A DNA stretch of 45,649 nucleotides from Bdellovibrionales bacterium CG12_big_fil_rev_8_21_14_0_65_38_15 (GTDB taxonomy: Bacteria; Bdellovibrionota; Bacteriovoracia; Bacteriovoracales; Bacteriovoracaceae), in the NCBI GenBank assembly GCA_002787775.1, contig PCUW01000068.1, positions 1 to 45,649 of the forward strand, given 5' to 3'. The notes below the pieces were generated by a model. The model was not told the DNA's origin. It worked only from the letters and a program-made list of their open reading frames with translations, and made no database searches. Made by a program: the position numbers and the translations under genes. Position 1 is the first letter of the stretch. Each line of letters starts with the position of its first letter. This document shows, one piece after another, positions 16,678 to 24,801 of this stretch.

Positions 16678-17601
16678 ATGAAATGGCTTTCTATTTTATC
16701 TTTGGCCCTGTCTACCAGTTTGTATGCAAATCATCTTGAAACAGTCTGTAAGTCAGCACTTCAACCCTATCCAGGTCGCGCCGGATATATGGTTTCTAAT
16801 CCTCCTCAATTTTCCAAAAACTTTATTGCTCGTGGTTTTTTTGAGGATTTTGAGCGTTTAAATATTATTGAAGACTTTAACGGTAATGAGATTTATCAAT
16901 CAGAAAATCCAATTCGAAGCATAGTTGAGACTGAGGAGAGCCTTTGGCTTTTATTTGACTACGATGTTTTAAACCTAAGCTTCAAAGGTGATGAGATTGC
17001 TCGTTATCCGTTTGTATTTAATCCTAACCCACAAACAGCGAAAGCTATTTCAATGGCAGCGGCTAATGATCTTTTACTTATTGCTAGAGGGAGTGAAGGA
17101 TTAACTGCTCTCAATATCAAGACAGGAAAAATTCAATGGCATAAAGACTTTAATACTATTGATGCTGGTAAGCCTATTGCTGTCGCTTTTGATGGAAGCA
17201 GTGCCCAGGTAGTTTTTACGAGCACTCGTGAAAATGGCTTTAATGGGATTGCTACGCTTGACCTCGATACATTAGAGATTCTTTATCAAGCTCAGTATAA
17301 CCAAAGAAGAGCAGGGGTAATTTCACCCGATGCCAAGCCCCACTGGTCACAAGACAATCTAATTTTAAATAACGGTGGCTGGATTCATGTCATCACTAAA
17401 AAGCAAATCCAAGATCAAAAACCATTTAAGCCAAAATGGGTGGCGGTTGAAGTCGGAGGTAATAGAGATCTTCATTATATGATGCTTACTGGAGACTTTT
17501 TTATTGAGAATAATACGTTGATTGGTTGCGGAAAACAAAGAGAGCGAAACGGTGATCAGGTCACCCATTTCGCTCGCTTGTTCGAAGTTAAATTAGACTA
17601 A
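16678..17601 (+). CDS. Secreted PQQ-like beta-propeller protein
   Basis: 307 residues with signal peptide MKWLSILSLALSTSLYA. Blade-like repeats are visible, e.g. GLTALNIKTGKIQWHKDF and GIATLDLDTLEILYQAQY, which match the PQQ/pyrrolo-quinoline-like propeller pattern of 'L-D-x-x-T-G-x-x-x-W'. Catalytic PQQ residues are not evident, so it is more likely a binding or scaffold propeller than a dehydrogenase. GTGGAG lies upstream of the ATG. The gene overlaps the convergent DUF1993 stop by four bases (CTAA) and has a strong hairpin inside its 3' coding end. Confidence 0.65.
   Translation: MKWLSILSLALSTSLYANHLETVCKSALQPYPGRAGYMVSNPPQFSKNFIARGFFEDFERLNIIEDFNGNEIYQSENPIRSIVETEESLWLLFDYDVLNLSFKGDEIARYPFVFNPNPQTAKAISMAAANDLLLIARGSEGLTALNIKTGKIQWHKDFNTIDAGKPIAVAFDGSSAQVVFTSTRENGFNGIATLDLDTLEILYQAQYNQRRAGVISPDAKPHWSQDNLILNNGGWIHVITKKQIQDQKPFKPKWVAVEVGGNRDLHYMMLTGDFFIENNTLIGCGKQRERNGDQVTHFARLFEVKLD
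17538..17579. terminator. Long stem-loop inside the 3' coding end of the propeller gene
   Basis: AAGaGAGCGAAA (17538-17549) pairs with TTTCGCTCgCTT (17568-17579), 12 bp with one mismatch. Inside it, GGTGA (17551-17555) pairs with TCACC (17561-17565). It begins about 60 bases before the shared stop of two overlapping convergent genes. There is no T tract, so it may end or stabilise transcripts, or be chance under coding constraint. Confidence 0.38.
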
Positions 17602-18116
17602 ACGTTTTTCCAATTTTGCTTGCCTAGAAAATCTGCTTTTCCAAGCTTTACGCCACTCATTCTTAAAAGAGCATAAGTGGTGGTCGCATGAAAATAAAAG
17701 TTTGGAAGAGCATGGCTGACTAAAAAGTCTTGTCCTTCTAAACCTTTGCCTGGAAACCATGGGAAAGTTGCCACGATCGATTCATAACCTTTGTATTCTT
17801 CTGGTTTAGTAGATGCTAAGAACTCGATCGTCTTACCTATACGTGTTTTAAGTTCTGCAAATGTCGTTTCGTTATCTTCAAAGACAGGTGCTTTCTTGTT
17901 TGTAAGTCTAGCGACAGTACCTTTCGCGATATCAGTTGCTATCTGAACTTGCTTAGTGAAAGGCAGCATATCTGGCGCAAAACGAAGGGCAAGGTAAGAG
18001 TCAGGGTTAAATCCACGATCCTTAGCATGAGTCTCTGCTTTAGCTAGAATTGTATTCATCGCCTCTAGCGTTCTTATAAACTGTTCATCAATAACTTTGT
18101 TGAGTGAAATTTCCAT
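17598..18116 (-). CDS. DUF1993 domain protein
   Basis: 172 residues, helical. DUF1993 hallmarks are clear: LRFAPDMLPFTKQVQIATDIAKGTVARL, ETTFAELKTRIGKTIEFL and HALPNFYFHATTTYALLRMSGV. The family has a DinB-like four-helix look and no assigned activity. It lies 10 bases after the nitroreductase gene on the same strand, with AAGGA before its ATG, so the two probably form an operon. A role in detoxification or stress is suggested only by that neighbour. Confidence 0.85.
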   Translation of the reverse strand: MEISLNKVIDEQFIRTLEAMNTILAKAETHAKDRGFNPDSYLALRFAPDMLPFTKQVQIATDIAKGTVARLTNKKAPVFEDNETTFAELKTRIGKTIEFLASTKPEEYKGYESIVATFPWFPGKGLEGQDFLVSHALPNFYFHATTTYALLRMSGVKLGKADFLGKQNWKNV

Positions 18117-18126
18117 TTTTTAATCC

Positions 18127-18777
18127 TTAATTAATAAATTGAATAACGCGATCTTTGGCAAAACGAACTTTTTTAATATCTTTGTACTTATCATCGACGT
18201 GACGGTAACCAACAGCCACTGCCGCAACCGTAGCATATTCAGTATTTTCAAGATTCAAAATCTTGTCATAAGCACTTGGATCTAGTCCTTCAAGTGGGCA
18301 AGTATCAATTCTCATTTGTGCCGCTGCATTCATGAGATTTCCCATAGCGATATAGGATTGGCGTTGTGCCCATGCTTGAGCGACTTCACTTCTTGGGCCT
18401 TCGACGATATCGCCGATAATAGCATTTCTATAGCCCTGAAGACTTTCTACAGTTGCCCCTCTTTGCTTAGCAATGTCAGCAATAAACTCATCAACATTTT
18501 CTTTAGTGACTTTTTTTAGTGTTGTAAAAACAACGTAATGAGAACAATCCACCACTTGAGATTGATTCCAAGAAACCTCTTTAAGTTTGGCCCTAAGATC
18601 CTTGTTTTGAACCACTAAAAACTTCCATGGCTGAAGGCCATATGAAGAAGGAGATAAGCGAAGAGACTCCTCTAATACTAGCCAATCCTTTTGCGCTAGC
18701 TTTTTAGTTGAATCGAACATTTTTGTGGCATAACGCCAATTTAAGTCATTGATAAAACGATCAGTATTAAAATCCAT
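18127..18777 (-). CDS. NAD(P)H-dependent nitroreductase-family oxidoreductase
   Basis: About 216 residues of the NfsB/FRase I class, flavin enzymes reducing nitro compounds or quinones with NAD(P)H. Visible are the N-terminal RYATKMFD, LRLSPSSYGLQPWKFLVV (FMN-binding Ser/Gln region) and the later PLEGLDPSAYD segment, followed by TVAAVAVGYR. The start is set at the ATG at 18777, preceded by AAGGAG; longer in-frame starts lack a ribosome site. First gene of a two-gene operon with DUF1993, divergent from the PHB depolymerase-like gene. Confidence 0.88.
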   Translation of the reverse strand: MDFNTDRFINDLNWRYATKMFDSTKKLAQKDWLVLEESLRLSPSSYGLQPWKFLVVQNKDLRAKLKEVSWNQSQVVDCSHYVVFTTLKKVTKENVDEFIADIAKQRGATVESLQGYRNAIIGDIVEGPRSEVAQAWAQRQSYIAMGNLMNAAAQMRIDTCPLEGLDPSAYDKILNLENTEYATVAAVAVGYRHVDDKYKDIKKVRFAKDRVIQFIN

Positions 18778-18849
18778 GATGTACTCCTTCCCTTGCCAAT
18801 TAATTGATAGGATCGTAGCGTTCAATCACTGGAAAAGGGAGTAGGCAAA

Positions 18850-19842
18850 GTGCGAACAAAGATCATTTGGCTAAGTATTTTCACTGCGCTGACATTGCAA
18901 ACGGCTAATGCCCGTTTAAATATTGCGAGTCGCGTTACAGTTTCTGGTATTTCTGCCGGTGGCTTTATGGCCAATCAAATGCATATTGCTCACTCAAGCC
19001 TAATTGACGGCGCAGCGATGTTAGCTTCTGGTCCATATTTTTGCTCACGAGCGAATATCATCACCGCTCTTGGTGAGTGTATGAATCGTCCGCACAATAT
19101 TCCTAATGGATCTTCTTTTTTTAGTGCGGCGAAAAATTTTGAAGGTCTTGGTTTAATTGATTCGCTATCTAATTTGAAAGACGACAAAGTTTTTATTCTT
19201 AGCGGAAAATATGATCGAACGGTCATGCCAGAAGTTGTGGATGAAAATGTGAATTTTTATTTAACAGCTGGTCTTAAAAACGAGTCAATCAAGTACATCT
19301 CAAAATTTCCCGTTGGCCATGCTTTGCCAACACTTAGTTATGGAAACTCTTGTCAAACAGCAAGTCGCTCACCTTGGGTTAGTGCTTGTGATTATGATTC
19401 AGCTGGTGATCTTCTTCAGCATCTCTTTGGTGAGCTTAAAAAACCAGGTAAACTCATCCTTAAAAACTTCTTTCAGTTTGATCAGCCTAGCGCACCTTCG
19501 ATGAATGATAAAGGCTATGCTTATGTTCCAAATGCTTGTCAGCGTGGCCAAAAATGCAAGCTGCATGTGTCTTTTCATGGCTGCAGGCAAACAGTTTCTC
19601 TTATCGGTGAAACCTATTTTAAAAACACTGGTCTAAATGAATGGGCCGAAGCCAATAATATCGTGGTTGTTTATCCTCAAGTTGAAGTTGATGAATGGCT
19701 TGGCAACCCAAGAGGTTGTTGGGATTGGTGGGGATACTCTGGCTTAAACTTTGCCACCAAAGATGGAGCACAAATCTCATCTGTAAAAAAAGTGATTGAT
19801 CAGTTTCTTGATCAGAGCATTCAATTAGAAGAAATGGAGTAG
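18850..19842 (+). CDS. Secreted short-chain-length PHA (PHB) depolymerase, catalytic domain type 2
   Basis: 330 residues with a signal peptide ending near AQ/NA (about residue 21). The lipase box GISAGG places the nucleophile at Ser35, close to the mature N-terminus as in type 2 extracellular PHB depolymerases. D122 (SGKYDRTV) and H157 (FPVGHALP) complete the likely triad. Cysteines in PYFCS, GECMN, SCQ, SACD, NACQRGQKC, HGC and GCW suggest disulphides and export. It hydrolyses poly-3-hydroxybutyrate to oligomers and 3-hydroxybutyrate. The GTG start has GGGAG upstream. The 3-hydroxybutyrate dehydrogenase gene follows after 3 bases, which strongly supports the substrate. Confidence 0.85.
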   Translation: MRTKIIWLSIFTALTLQTANARLNIASRVTVSGISAGGFMANQMHIAHSSLIDGAAMLASGPYFCSRANIITALGECMNRPHNIPNGSSFFSAAKNFEGLGLIDSLSNLKDDKVFILSGKYDRTVMPEVVDENVNFYLTAGLKNESIKYISKFPVGHALPTLSYGNSCQTASRSPWVSACDYDSAGDLLQHLFGELKKPGKLILKNFFQFDQPSAPSMNDKGYAYVPNACQRGQKCKLHVSFHGCRQTVSLIGETYFKNTGLNEWAEANNIVVVYPQVEVDEWLGNPRGCWDWWGYSGLNFATKDGAQISSVKKVIDQFLDQSIQLEEME

Positions 19843-19845
19843 GTC

Positions 19846-20592
19846 ATGTCTAAAGTCGCCATCGTCACAGGTGCCACAAGTGGAATTGGCGCTGCTATCG
19901 CGAAACAACTTGTTAGTGAAGATTATAAAGTTTTTAACTTCGATTTACGCCTTCCCGAAACTGATCAATTTGGAGTGACCTCGGTTGCTTGTGATGTTTC
20001 AAATGAAGCGGCAGTTCAAGAAGCCTACGCCAAAGTTAAAGAGTTAGCCGGTCCGGCTGAAGTCTTAGTTAATAATTGTGGTCTGCAATTTATGTCTCCG
20101 ATTGAGGATTTCCCTAAAGAAAAATGGGACCTTTTAATCGGCGTTCTTTTAACTGGAACCTTTCTTTGCTCAAAAGCGGTTTTCGCTGATATGAAGAAAA
20201 ATGGTCATGGTCGCGTGATCAATATCAGCTCTGTTCACGGAAAGCTGGCAAGTCCTTTTAAAGCTGCTTATGTGGCCGCTAAACACGGTGTTTTGGGATT
20301 TGCTAAGGTTATGGCAATGGAAGGAGCAGAGTTTGGTATAACCGTTAATACCATCTGTCCGGGCTTTGTAGATACACCTTTGATGCGTACTCAAGTTAAA
20401 AGCCAAATGGAGCTTAATAATCTAACTGAGAAAGAAGTTTTAGATCAAGTCTTCTTAAAAGCTCAAAATATCAAAAAACTCACTGACCCTTCTCAGGTTG
20501 CTGACATGGTTTCATTTTTAGTTTCAAATAAAGCCAGCACAATCACTGGCGAAGCGTTCAATATTTCTGGTGGCTGGGGTATGGGTCTTTAG
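19846..20592 (+). CDS. 3-Hydroxybutyrate dehydrogenase (SDR family)
   Basis: 248 residues, classical SDR. The NAD site is TGATSGIG; NISS, Tyr and Lys of YVAAKHG form the catalytic set. The segments LVNNCGLQFMSPIEDFP, VHGKLASPFKAAYVAAKHG and ICPGFVDTPL match D-3-hydroxybutyrate dehydrogenases, which oxidise 3-hydroxybutyrate to acetoacetate. It is three bases downstream of the depolymerase and convergent with a GntP permease, giving a complete route from polymer to acetoacetate. The stop overlaps the permease stop by four bases (TTAG). Confidence 0.9.
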   Translation: MSKVAIVTGATSGIGAAIAKQLVSEDYKVFNFDLRLPETDQFGVTSVACDVSNEAAVQEAYAKVKELAGPAEVLVNNCGLQFMSPIEDFPKEKWDLLIGVLLTGTFLCSKAVFADMKKNGHGRVINISSVHGKLASPFKAAYVAAKHGVLGFAKVMAMEGAEFGITVNTICPGFVDTPLMRTQVKSQMELNNLTEKEVLDQVFLKAQNIKKLTDPSQVADMVSFLVSNKASTITGEAFNISGGWGMGL

Positions 20593-20601
20593 AAAGACCC
20601 A
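20582..20601. terminator. Perfect palindrome centred on the shared stop codons
   Basis: TGGGTCTTT (20582-20590), AG, then AAAGACCCA (20593-20601): 9-bp arms with a 2-base centre, exactly over the overlapping stops of the dehydrogenase and the permease. Symmetry would make it act equally on both transcripts. There is no T tract beyond the TTT in the arms. Confidence 0.42.
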
Positions 20602-21977
20602 AAGAGTGTTCCTAAAATCACAACGATTGATGTTGCAAAAAATGGGAAAACCACAGCGACCATAAAAATATCTTTATAAGACTTCTTATGAGTCATACCG
20701 CAAATACCTAGTAGCGTAATGACCGCGCCATTATGCGGAAGTGTATCAAAACCACCACAAGACATTGAGGCTACTCGGTGTAGAAGCTCAGGACTTATTC
20801 CTGCACTTTGGGCCATCTGCATATAAGTATCCGCCAGAGCTTGAAGTGCAATACTAAGTCCTCCAGAGGCTGAGCCCGTGATTCCTGCAAGAGCATTAAT
20901 CGCCACGGCTTCAGAGATTAAAGGCATTGTTGGAGCAATTCCTAGAACGCCATTTTTAATAAGCGCAAATGAAGCGAATGAAGCGATACAGGCACCATAA
21001 CCAACTTCAGAAGCCGTATTGAAAATGGGAAGTAGACTATCCATTGTTCCTTGGTTGATCGACTTAATTGGTGAGTCTAAAAATTTTCTCATCAGCGCAA
21101 TTAAAACCACGATCGCCAACGTTAAAGAAATAATCAACGACCAAAGCCCTGTTACTTTAGACGCCGAGATACCGCCCCATTTTGAATCGGCCAAAAAACT
21201 TAAATCCATCGCCGGGAAAACATGTGAAGCAAAAAGATAGTTTCCAAGAATCACAATCACTAGAGGTATTAGTGAAATATATGGATTTGGTTCTGCTTTT
21301 ACACTTTTTTGATTGTTATCAAGGAGCTCCTCATATTCCACGATCTTTGCTCTACGGTTTAACCAAACAAGGCCAAGAGTAAGCATTAGCAAACCACCAA
21401 TCGTTCCAAGCCCAGGGGCCGCGAAGGCCGTTGTTCCAAAGTACGGCATTGGAATAGCGTTTTGAATAGCTGGCGTTCCTGGAAGAGCAGTCATTGTGAA
21501 GGTAAATGACCCAAGGGCAATAGCGCCTGGAATAAGACGGGCCGAAACTTTTGCTTTAGCAAAAAGATTTTGAGCAATGGGGTACATACAAAAGGCTACA
21601 ACAAAAAGAGAAACGCCACCGTAGGTAAGAAGAGCGCAAGCAATAACAACAGCGGTGATGGCGCGCTCAGTTCCGACTGCTTTTGCAATGAGCTGTCCAA
21701 TACTTGAAGCTGCTCCTGAAGCACTCATGATTTTGCCAAAAATGGCTCCCAGTAAAAATAGCGGAAAGTATTGCAGAAGATAACTGCCCAAGGCAGGCAT
21801 ATAGATTTGTGTATAAGTGGCTAGTAGAGGAGTATCGCTTTGCCATAGAGCTGCAAACAACGCCATGATCGGAGCGAGAATGAGAACGTTTATACCTTTA
21901 TAAGCAAAAAACATTAATCCAATAAGAGATAAGATGACGCCTAGAACTTCCACTAATAACTCCAAGGTTAGTGCCAA
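20589..21977 (-). CDS. GntP-family permease, probable 3-hydroxybutyrate transporter
   Basis: 462 residues with about 12 hydrophobic segments. The GntP pattern is present (YFPLFLLGAIFGKIMSASGAA near the N-terminus, SASGGLSIALQAL and CGGFDTLPHNGAVITLLG near the C-terminus). The family imports gluconate and related organic acids, and one branch is linked with D-beta-hydroxybutyrate. Facing the PHB depolymerase and dehydrogenase pair, import of 3-hydroxybutyrate is the best inference. Start is the TTG at 21977 with a GAGAGAAG site; a leader hairpin (GTTT/AAAC with CGGC/GCCG, 21993-22020) and a small palindrome AGATA/TATCT (22027-22041) lie upstream. Confidence 0.85.
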   Translation of the reverse strand: MALTLELLVEVLGVILSLIGLMFFAYKGINVLILAPIMALFAALWQSDTPLLATYTQIYMPALGSYLLQYFPLFLLGAIFGKIMSASGAASSIGQLIAKAVGTERAITAVVIACALLTYGGVSLFVVAFCMYPIAQNLFAKAKVSARLIPGAIALGSFTFTMTALPGTPAIQNAIPMPYFGTTAFAAPGLGTIGGLLMLTLGLVWLNRRAKIVEYEELLDNNQKSVKAEPNPYISLIPLVIVILGNYLFASHVFPAMDLSFLADSKWGGISASKVTGLWSLIISLTLAIVVLIALMRKFLDSPIKSINQGTMDSLLPIFNTASEVGYGACIASFASFALIKNGVLGIAPTMPLISEAVAINALAGITGSASGGLSIALQALADTYMQMAQSAGISPELLHRVASMSCGGFDTLPHNGAVITLLGICGMTHKKSYKDIFMVAVVFPFFATSIVVILGTLFGSF

Positions 21978-22189
21978 ACTTCTCTCTTCAATGTTTCCCC
22001 GGCGTGCATAATGCCGAAACCTATGCAGATAGTCATTATCTAATTTTGTTTAAAAGGCCTCTAGCTCACTGGAAATCCGTAAAAATTTGAATATTTATAC
22101 TGTGTAAATTATTCAACGCACGGCCTGCCATACTCAAATGGATTTTGTAGAACCCGCTCAACACTATTTAAACTCTAAAAGGAGTTTCC

Positions 22190-23281
22190 ATGAAGCATTT
22201 CTTATTTGCTAGCGTTCTCGCTATGTCTGGCATCACATCACTTTACGCCAATGAAGATGGCGCTTTTCTTGATGCCCCTTATCCGAATCTTGTTAAAGCG
22301 GTTGATGATGCAGCCTCAGCTAAAGGCTTAAAAGGAAAATCAGATACCAATATGGTGATTGATTTTATGACCGATGTTCGCTCACAAGGTTCACGCGGTA
22401 CATGTTCAATTTTTTCAGCGACAGCTTTGATTGAAGGTCTTTTAAATATTAAAGGTCTATCTAACACAGATGCTGATTTATCTGAAGAGTTTCTTCAGTA
22501 TAATGTGAATGCAGGTTCAACATCTGATGGTTCATACGCAACGAAAAACTTTGCTTCAATTAAAAGCACAGGCATGGCGGATGAAACAGTTCTTCCTTAT
22601 ATCGGTGATAATTGGGCAACTTTTCAAGGTACTCTTGCAACAAAGAGATGTGGCTATTTAACTGGAACTGCAAAAGATTCATGCTTGATAGTTCACCATG
22701 ACCCAAGTCAGCGCTACAGAGCAGATGCAGATCTTCTTGATGAAACAAAACCATATTTTGATCCAGACTATGTTGCAGCTAGAAAAGATGCTGCTCAATT
22801 TAAAATGGATAATTTAGCGACATCAAATTACAGCTCAATTTATAATACGTCTCAAGTGAAAGCATTATTAGATAAAGGAATTCCAGTCATTCTAGAGCAG
22901 ACTTTTTATTATGGAGCTTGGAATCACCGTACAGCTGAGAGTCTTGATATCTCTCGTAATATGGATCATTGGGCAAAAGGTATTGTTGGATACCCATTCC
23001 CTGGATCAATGGATGCTGCTAAGTCACCAACAAAAAGAGCGGGTCACTCCATCGTTCTAGTTGGTTATGACGATAGTGTTGTCATTGATTTTCCAGTGAA
23101 GATGACCGATGGAACAATGAAAACTTTTAAATTAAAAGGTGTTTATTATTTCAAAAACTCATGGGGAACTGGAAGCTTTGGTGTTGATGCCATGATTGAT
23201 GAAGTGAATCGTCCAGGCTACGGCACAATGACTCAGCAGTATGCTCAAGACTTTGGGTCTTTTTATTATTTCAATCTGTAA
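22190..23281 (+). CDS. Secreted papain-family (C1) cysteine protease
   Basis: 363 residues with signal peptide MKHFLFASVLAMSGITSLYA. The catalytic set is clear: oxyanion Gln66 and Cys72 in RSQGSRGTCSIFS, His286 in RAGHSIVLVGYDD and Asn323 in YFKNSWGTGSF. Only about 45 residues lie between the signal and the Gln, so the usual long inhibitory propeptide is missing. A roughly 200-residue insertion-rich region separates Cys and His. Probable role: digestion of host or prey proteins, or envelope processing. AAAGGAG lies upstream, and a good terminator follows the stop. Confidence 0.9.
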   Translation: MKHFLFASVLAMSGITSLYANEDGAFLDAPYPNLVKAVDDAASAKGLKGKSDTNMVIDFMTDVRSQGSRGTCSIFSATALIEGLLNIKGLSNTDADLSEEFLQYNVNAGSTSDGSYATKNFASIKSTGMADETVLPYIGDNWATFQGTLATKRCGYLTGTAKDSCLIVHHDPSQRYRADADLLDETKPYFDPDYVAARKDAAQFKMDNLATSNYSSIYNTSQVKALLDKGIPVILEQTFYYGAWNHRTAESLDISRNMDHWAKGIVGYPFPGSMDAAKSPTKRAGHSIVLVGYDDSVVIDFPVKMTDGTMKTFKLKGVYYFKNSWGTGSFGVDAMIDEVNRPGYGTMTQQYAQDFGSFYYFNL

Positions 23282-23293
23282 TGAGTCTTAAAG

Positions 23294-23328
23294 CAGGAGT
23301 AGATCTTTTGATTTGCTCCTGTATTTTC
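23294..23328 (+). terminator. Intrinsic terminator after the papain-like gene
   Basis: CAGGAGTAGATC (23294-23305), loop TTTT, GATTTGCTCCTG (23310-23321) form a 12-bp stem with two G-T pairs, followed by TATTTTC. It is 13 bases after the protease stop. Confidence 0.75.
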
Positions 23329-23393
23329 AGTAAGTTCAATCGTTTTTCAAGCTTTTAAGTCAACTTTTATTCGATTATCACCGATAAACTTTG

Positions 23394-23783
23394 GTGAAGT
23401 CATTTATTACAATTCTTATTCTTCTCACTAGTTTTAATCTTCAGGCGATGATGGTGTGCTCTCTTTTTTACGCTAATAGATTAAAGTCCCAGGTCGAGGT
23501 GCCTTTCAGCAGCGATAAATGGAAACATTGTTCTTTATCATGCATGTTTGCAAGAAGGTGTGGGGCTGAGGATTCATTTATGCTTGGGATTATTAAGGAG
23601 CTTGTCGATATCGTAGGGCCTGGCAATGCAGAGTTCGCCGATCTTCAGGCTGATGCAGATGGCGTAACTTTGTGGCGTCTTGGTATGGGCAGGTCTGATC
23701 AAGTATGTAAGGATAATTGTAAGTTGCTTTATCCTTTTGTTGAACCGGTGAATGCATGTCAACTTCCACAAACTCCTCATTAA
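23394..23783 (+). CDS. Small Cys-rich secreted protein of unknown function
   Basis: About 129 residues with a signal peptide (VKSFITILILLTSFNLQA) and seven cysteines in the mature part. The stretch KWKHCSLSCMFARRCG, then KELVDIVG and EFADLQADADG, recalls a Cys/His domain seen at the ends of some Rhs-type polymorphic proteins, but I cannot confirm this. The GTG at 23394 (or TTG at 23391) is chosen because it includes the signal peptide; no ribosome site is seen. The 3' end overlaps the next gene start by 28 bases in another frame. Confidence 0.58.
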   Translation: MKSFITILILLTSFNLQAMMVCSLFYANRLKSQVEVPFSSDKWKHCSLSCMFARRCGAEDSFMLGIIKELVDIVGPGNAEFADLQADADGVTLWRLGMGRSDQVCKDNCKLLYPFVEPVNACQLPQTPH

Positions 23784-24283
23784 TTGTTCGCGAACTAAGT
23801 TCCCAAGATGAAAATTCATTTTTAACTTCGCTACTAGATTGGAAACATGAAGATCGTAGTTGGATGACATTTGACTGGAAGCCAGGCATGTCACATGAAG
23901 AGCATCTTAAGATTTTATATAATTATAAGAATAATATAAATCTCCCTTCTCACTTTGTGGCATCGACAATGCTCTATGGATTTATAGAAGATCAAATTAT
24001 TGGTCGTGTTCATCTTCGTCATAATCTCAATGAAAATCTTCTCTTAAGGGGAGGTCATATGGGATATGCAGTAAGTGAGAAATTTAGAAATCAAGGTTTT
24101 GGTTTAGCGTTAGCAAAAGCAGGATACCAGCACTTATCAAATCAGCTTCAAGTCGAAAAAGTCCTTATTACTTGCGCTACAACCAATACTGGCTCAGTTC
24201 ATATTATCGAGAGTCTGGGTGGAAAGCTTGAAAATATCGTCAAAGATGAAAACGGTATTGATACTTGTAGGTATTGGGTCTAA
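23756..24283 (+). CDS. GNAT-family N-acetyltransferase
   Basis: 175 residues. GNAT motif A is seen in MGYAVSEKFRNQGFGLALAKAGYQHL (Q/RxxGxG/A acetyl-CoA loop) and motif B in KVLITCATTNTGSVHIIESLGGKL. It transfers an acetyl group from acetyl-CoA to an unknown amine. The start lies inside the end of the Cys-rich gene, a 28-base overlap that suggests coupling. Its stop overlaps the LuxR-type regulator stop by four bases (CTAA). Confidence 0.85.
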   Translation: MSTSTNSSLIVRELSSQDENSFLTSLLDWKHEDRSWMTFDWKPGMSHEEHLKILYNYKNNINLPSHFVASTMLYGFIEDQIIGRVHLRHNLNENLLLRGGHMGYAVSEKFRNQGFGLALAKAGYQHLSNQLQVEKVLITCATTNTGSVHIIESLGGKLENIVKDENGIDTCRYWV

Positions 24284-24801
24284 GAAAACAACTCATCTAG
24301 AAAAAAAGCGGCAAGCTCTTTTCGGCCAATCAAACCACTTTTACGATAGATAGTGGCGGCCTGTTGCCTAACTGTGCCTTCACTGGTGCTTCTTGTTTGA
24401 GAAATCTCTTTCATTCCCATGCCTTTGATTAAAAGTAGGGCAATATCTTTTTCAACCGGAGTTAGGCCCCAAGTCGTAAATTGTTGATCTAAAACCTGAG
24501 TGAAATCATTTTTAACTTTCGCAAAATGCTGCTTAAAAGCGGCTTTTTCTGTTTCGAGATCTTTAATTTGTGAAGCAAAACTTGTAATTTCTTGGTCACG
24601 CTTAAAAATAAGTAACATTTGATAGATTGCTGCCACTAATGAAAGTGAGAGTAGTCCAAGCTCATGAATAAAGTGCTTAAGTGGAAGGTTCTCTTGAATA
24701 TCACCATAGAGGTCAATACTTATAGAAATGACAATAATACTAAATAAACTGACCAATATGATGCGTTCTTTTGAAGCAACTTTTAATCTAACATTTGTCA
24801 T
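24280..24801 (-). CDS. Membrane-tethered LuxR-type transcriptional regulator
   Basis: 173 residues. Two N-terminal transmembrane helices (about 14-32 and 49-66) are followed by a coiled coil (about 70-105) and a C-terminal LuxR/GerE helix-turn-helix (GLTPVEKDIALLLIKGMGMKEISQTR, then EGTVRQQAATIYRKSGLIGR). There is no receiver or autoinducer domain, so the signal is presumably read at the membrane. It is divergent from the type III PKS operon (94-base gap), making that operon its likely target. The ribosome site is weak. Confidence 0.82.
   Translation of the reverse strand: MTNVRLKVASKERIILVSLFSIIVISISIDLYGDIQENLPLKHFIHELGLLSLSLVAAIYQMLLIFKRDQEITSFASQIKDLETEKAAFKQHFAKVKNDFTQVLDQQFTTWGLTPVEKDIALLLIKGMGMKEISQTRSTSEGTVRQQAATIYRKSGLIGRKELAAFFLDELFS

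Noticed and set aside
18850..24283. Horizontal transfer of the PHB or protease region
   Set aside because: No change in base composition visible by eye, no integrase, no flanking repeats or tRNA.
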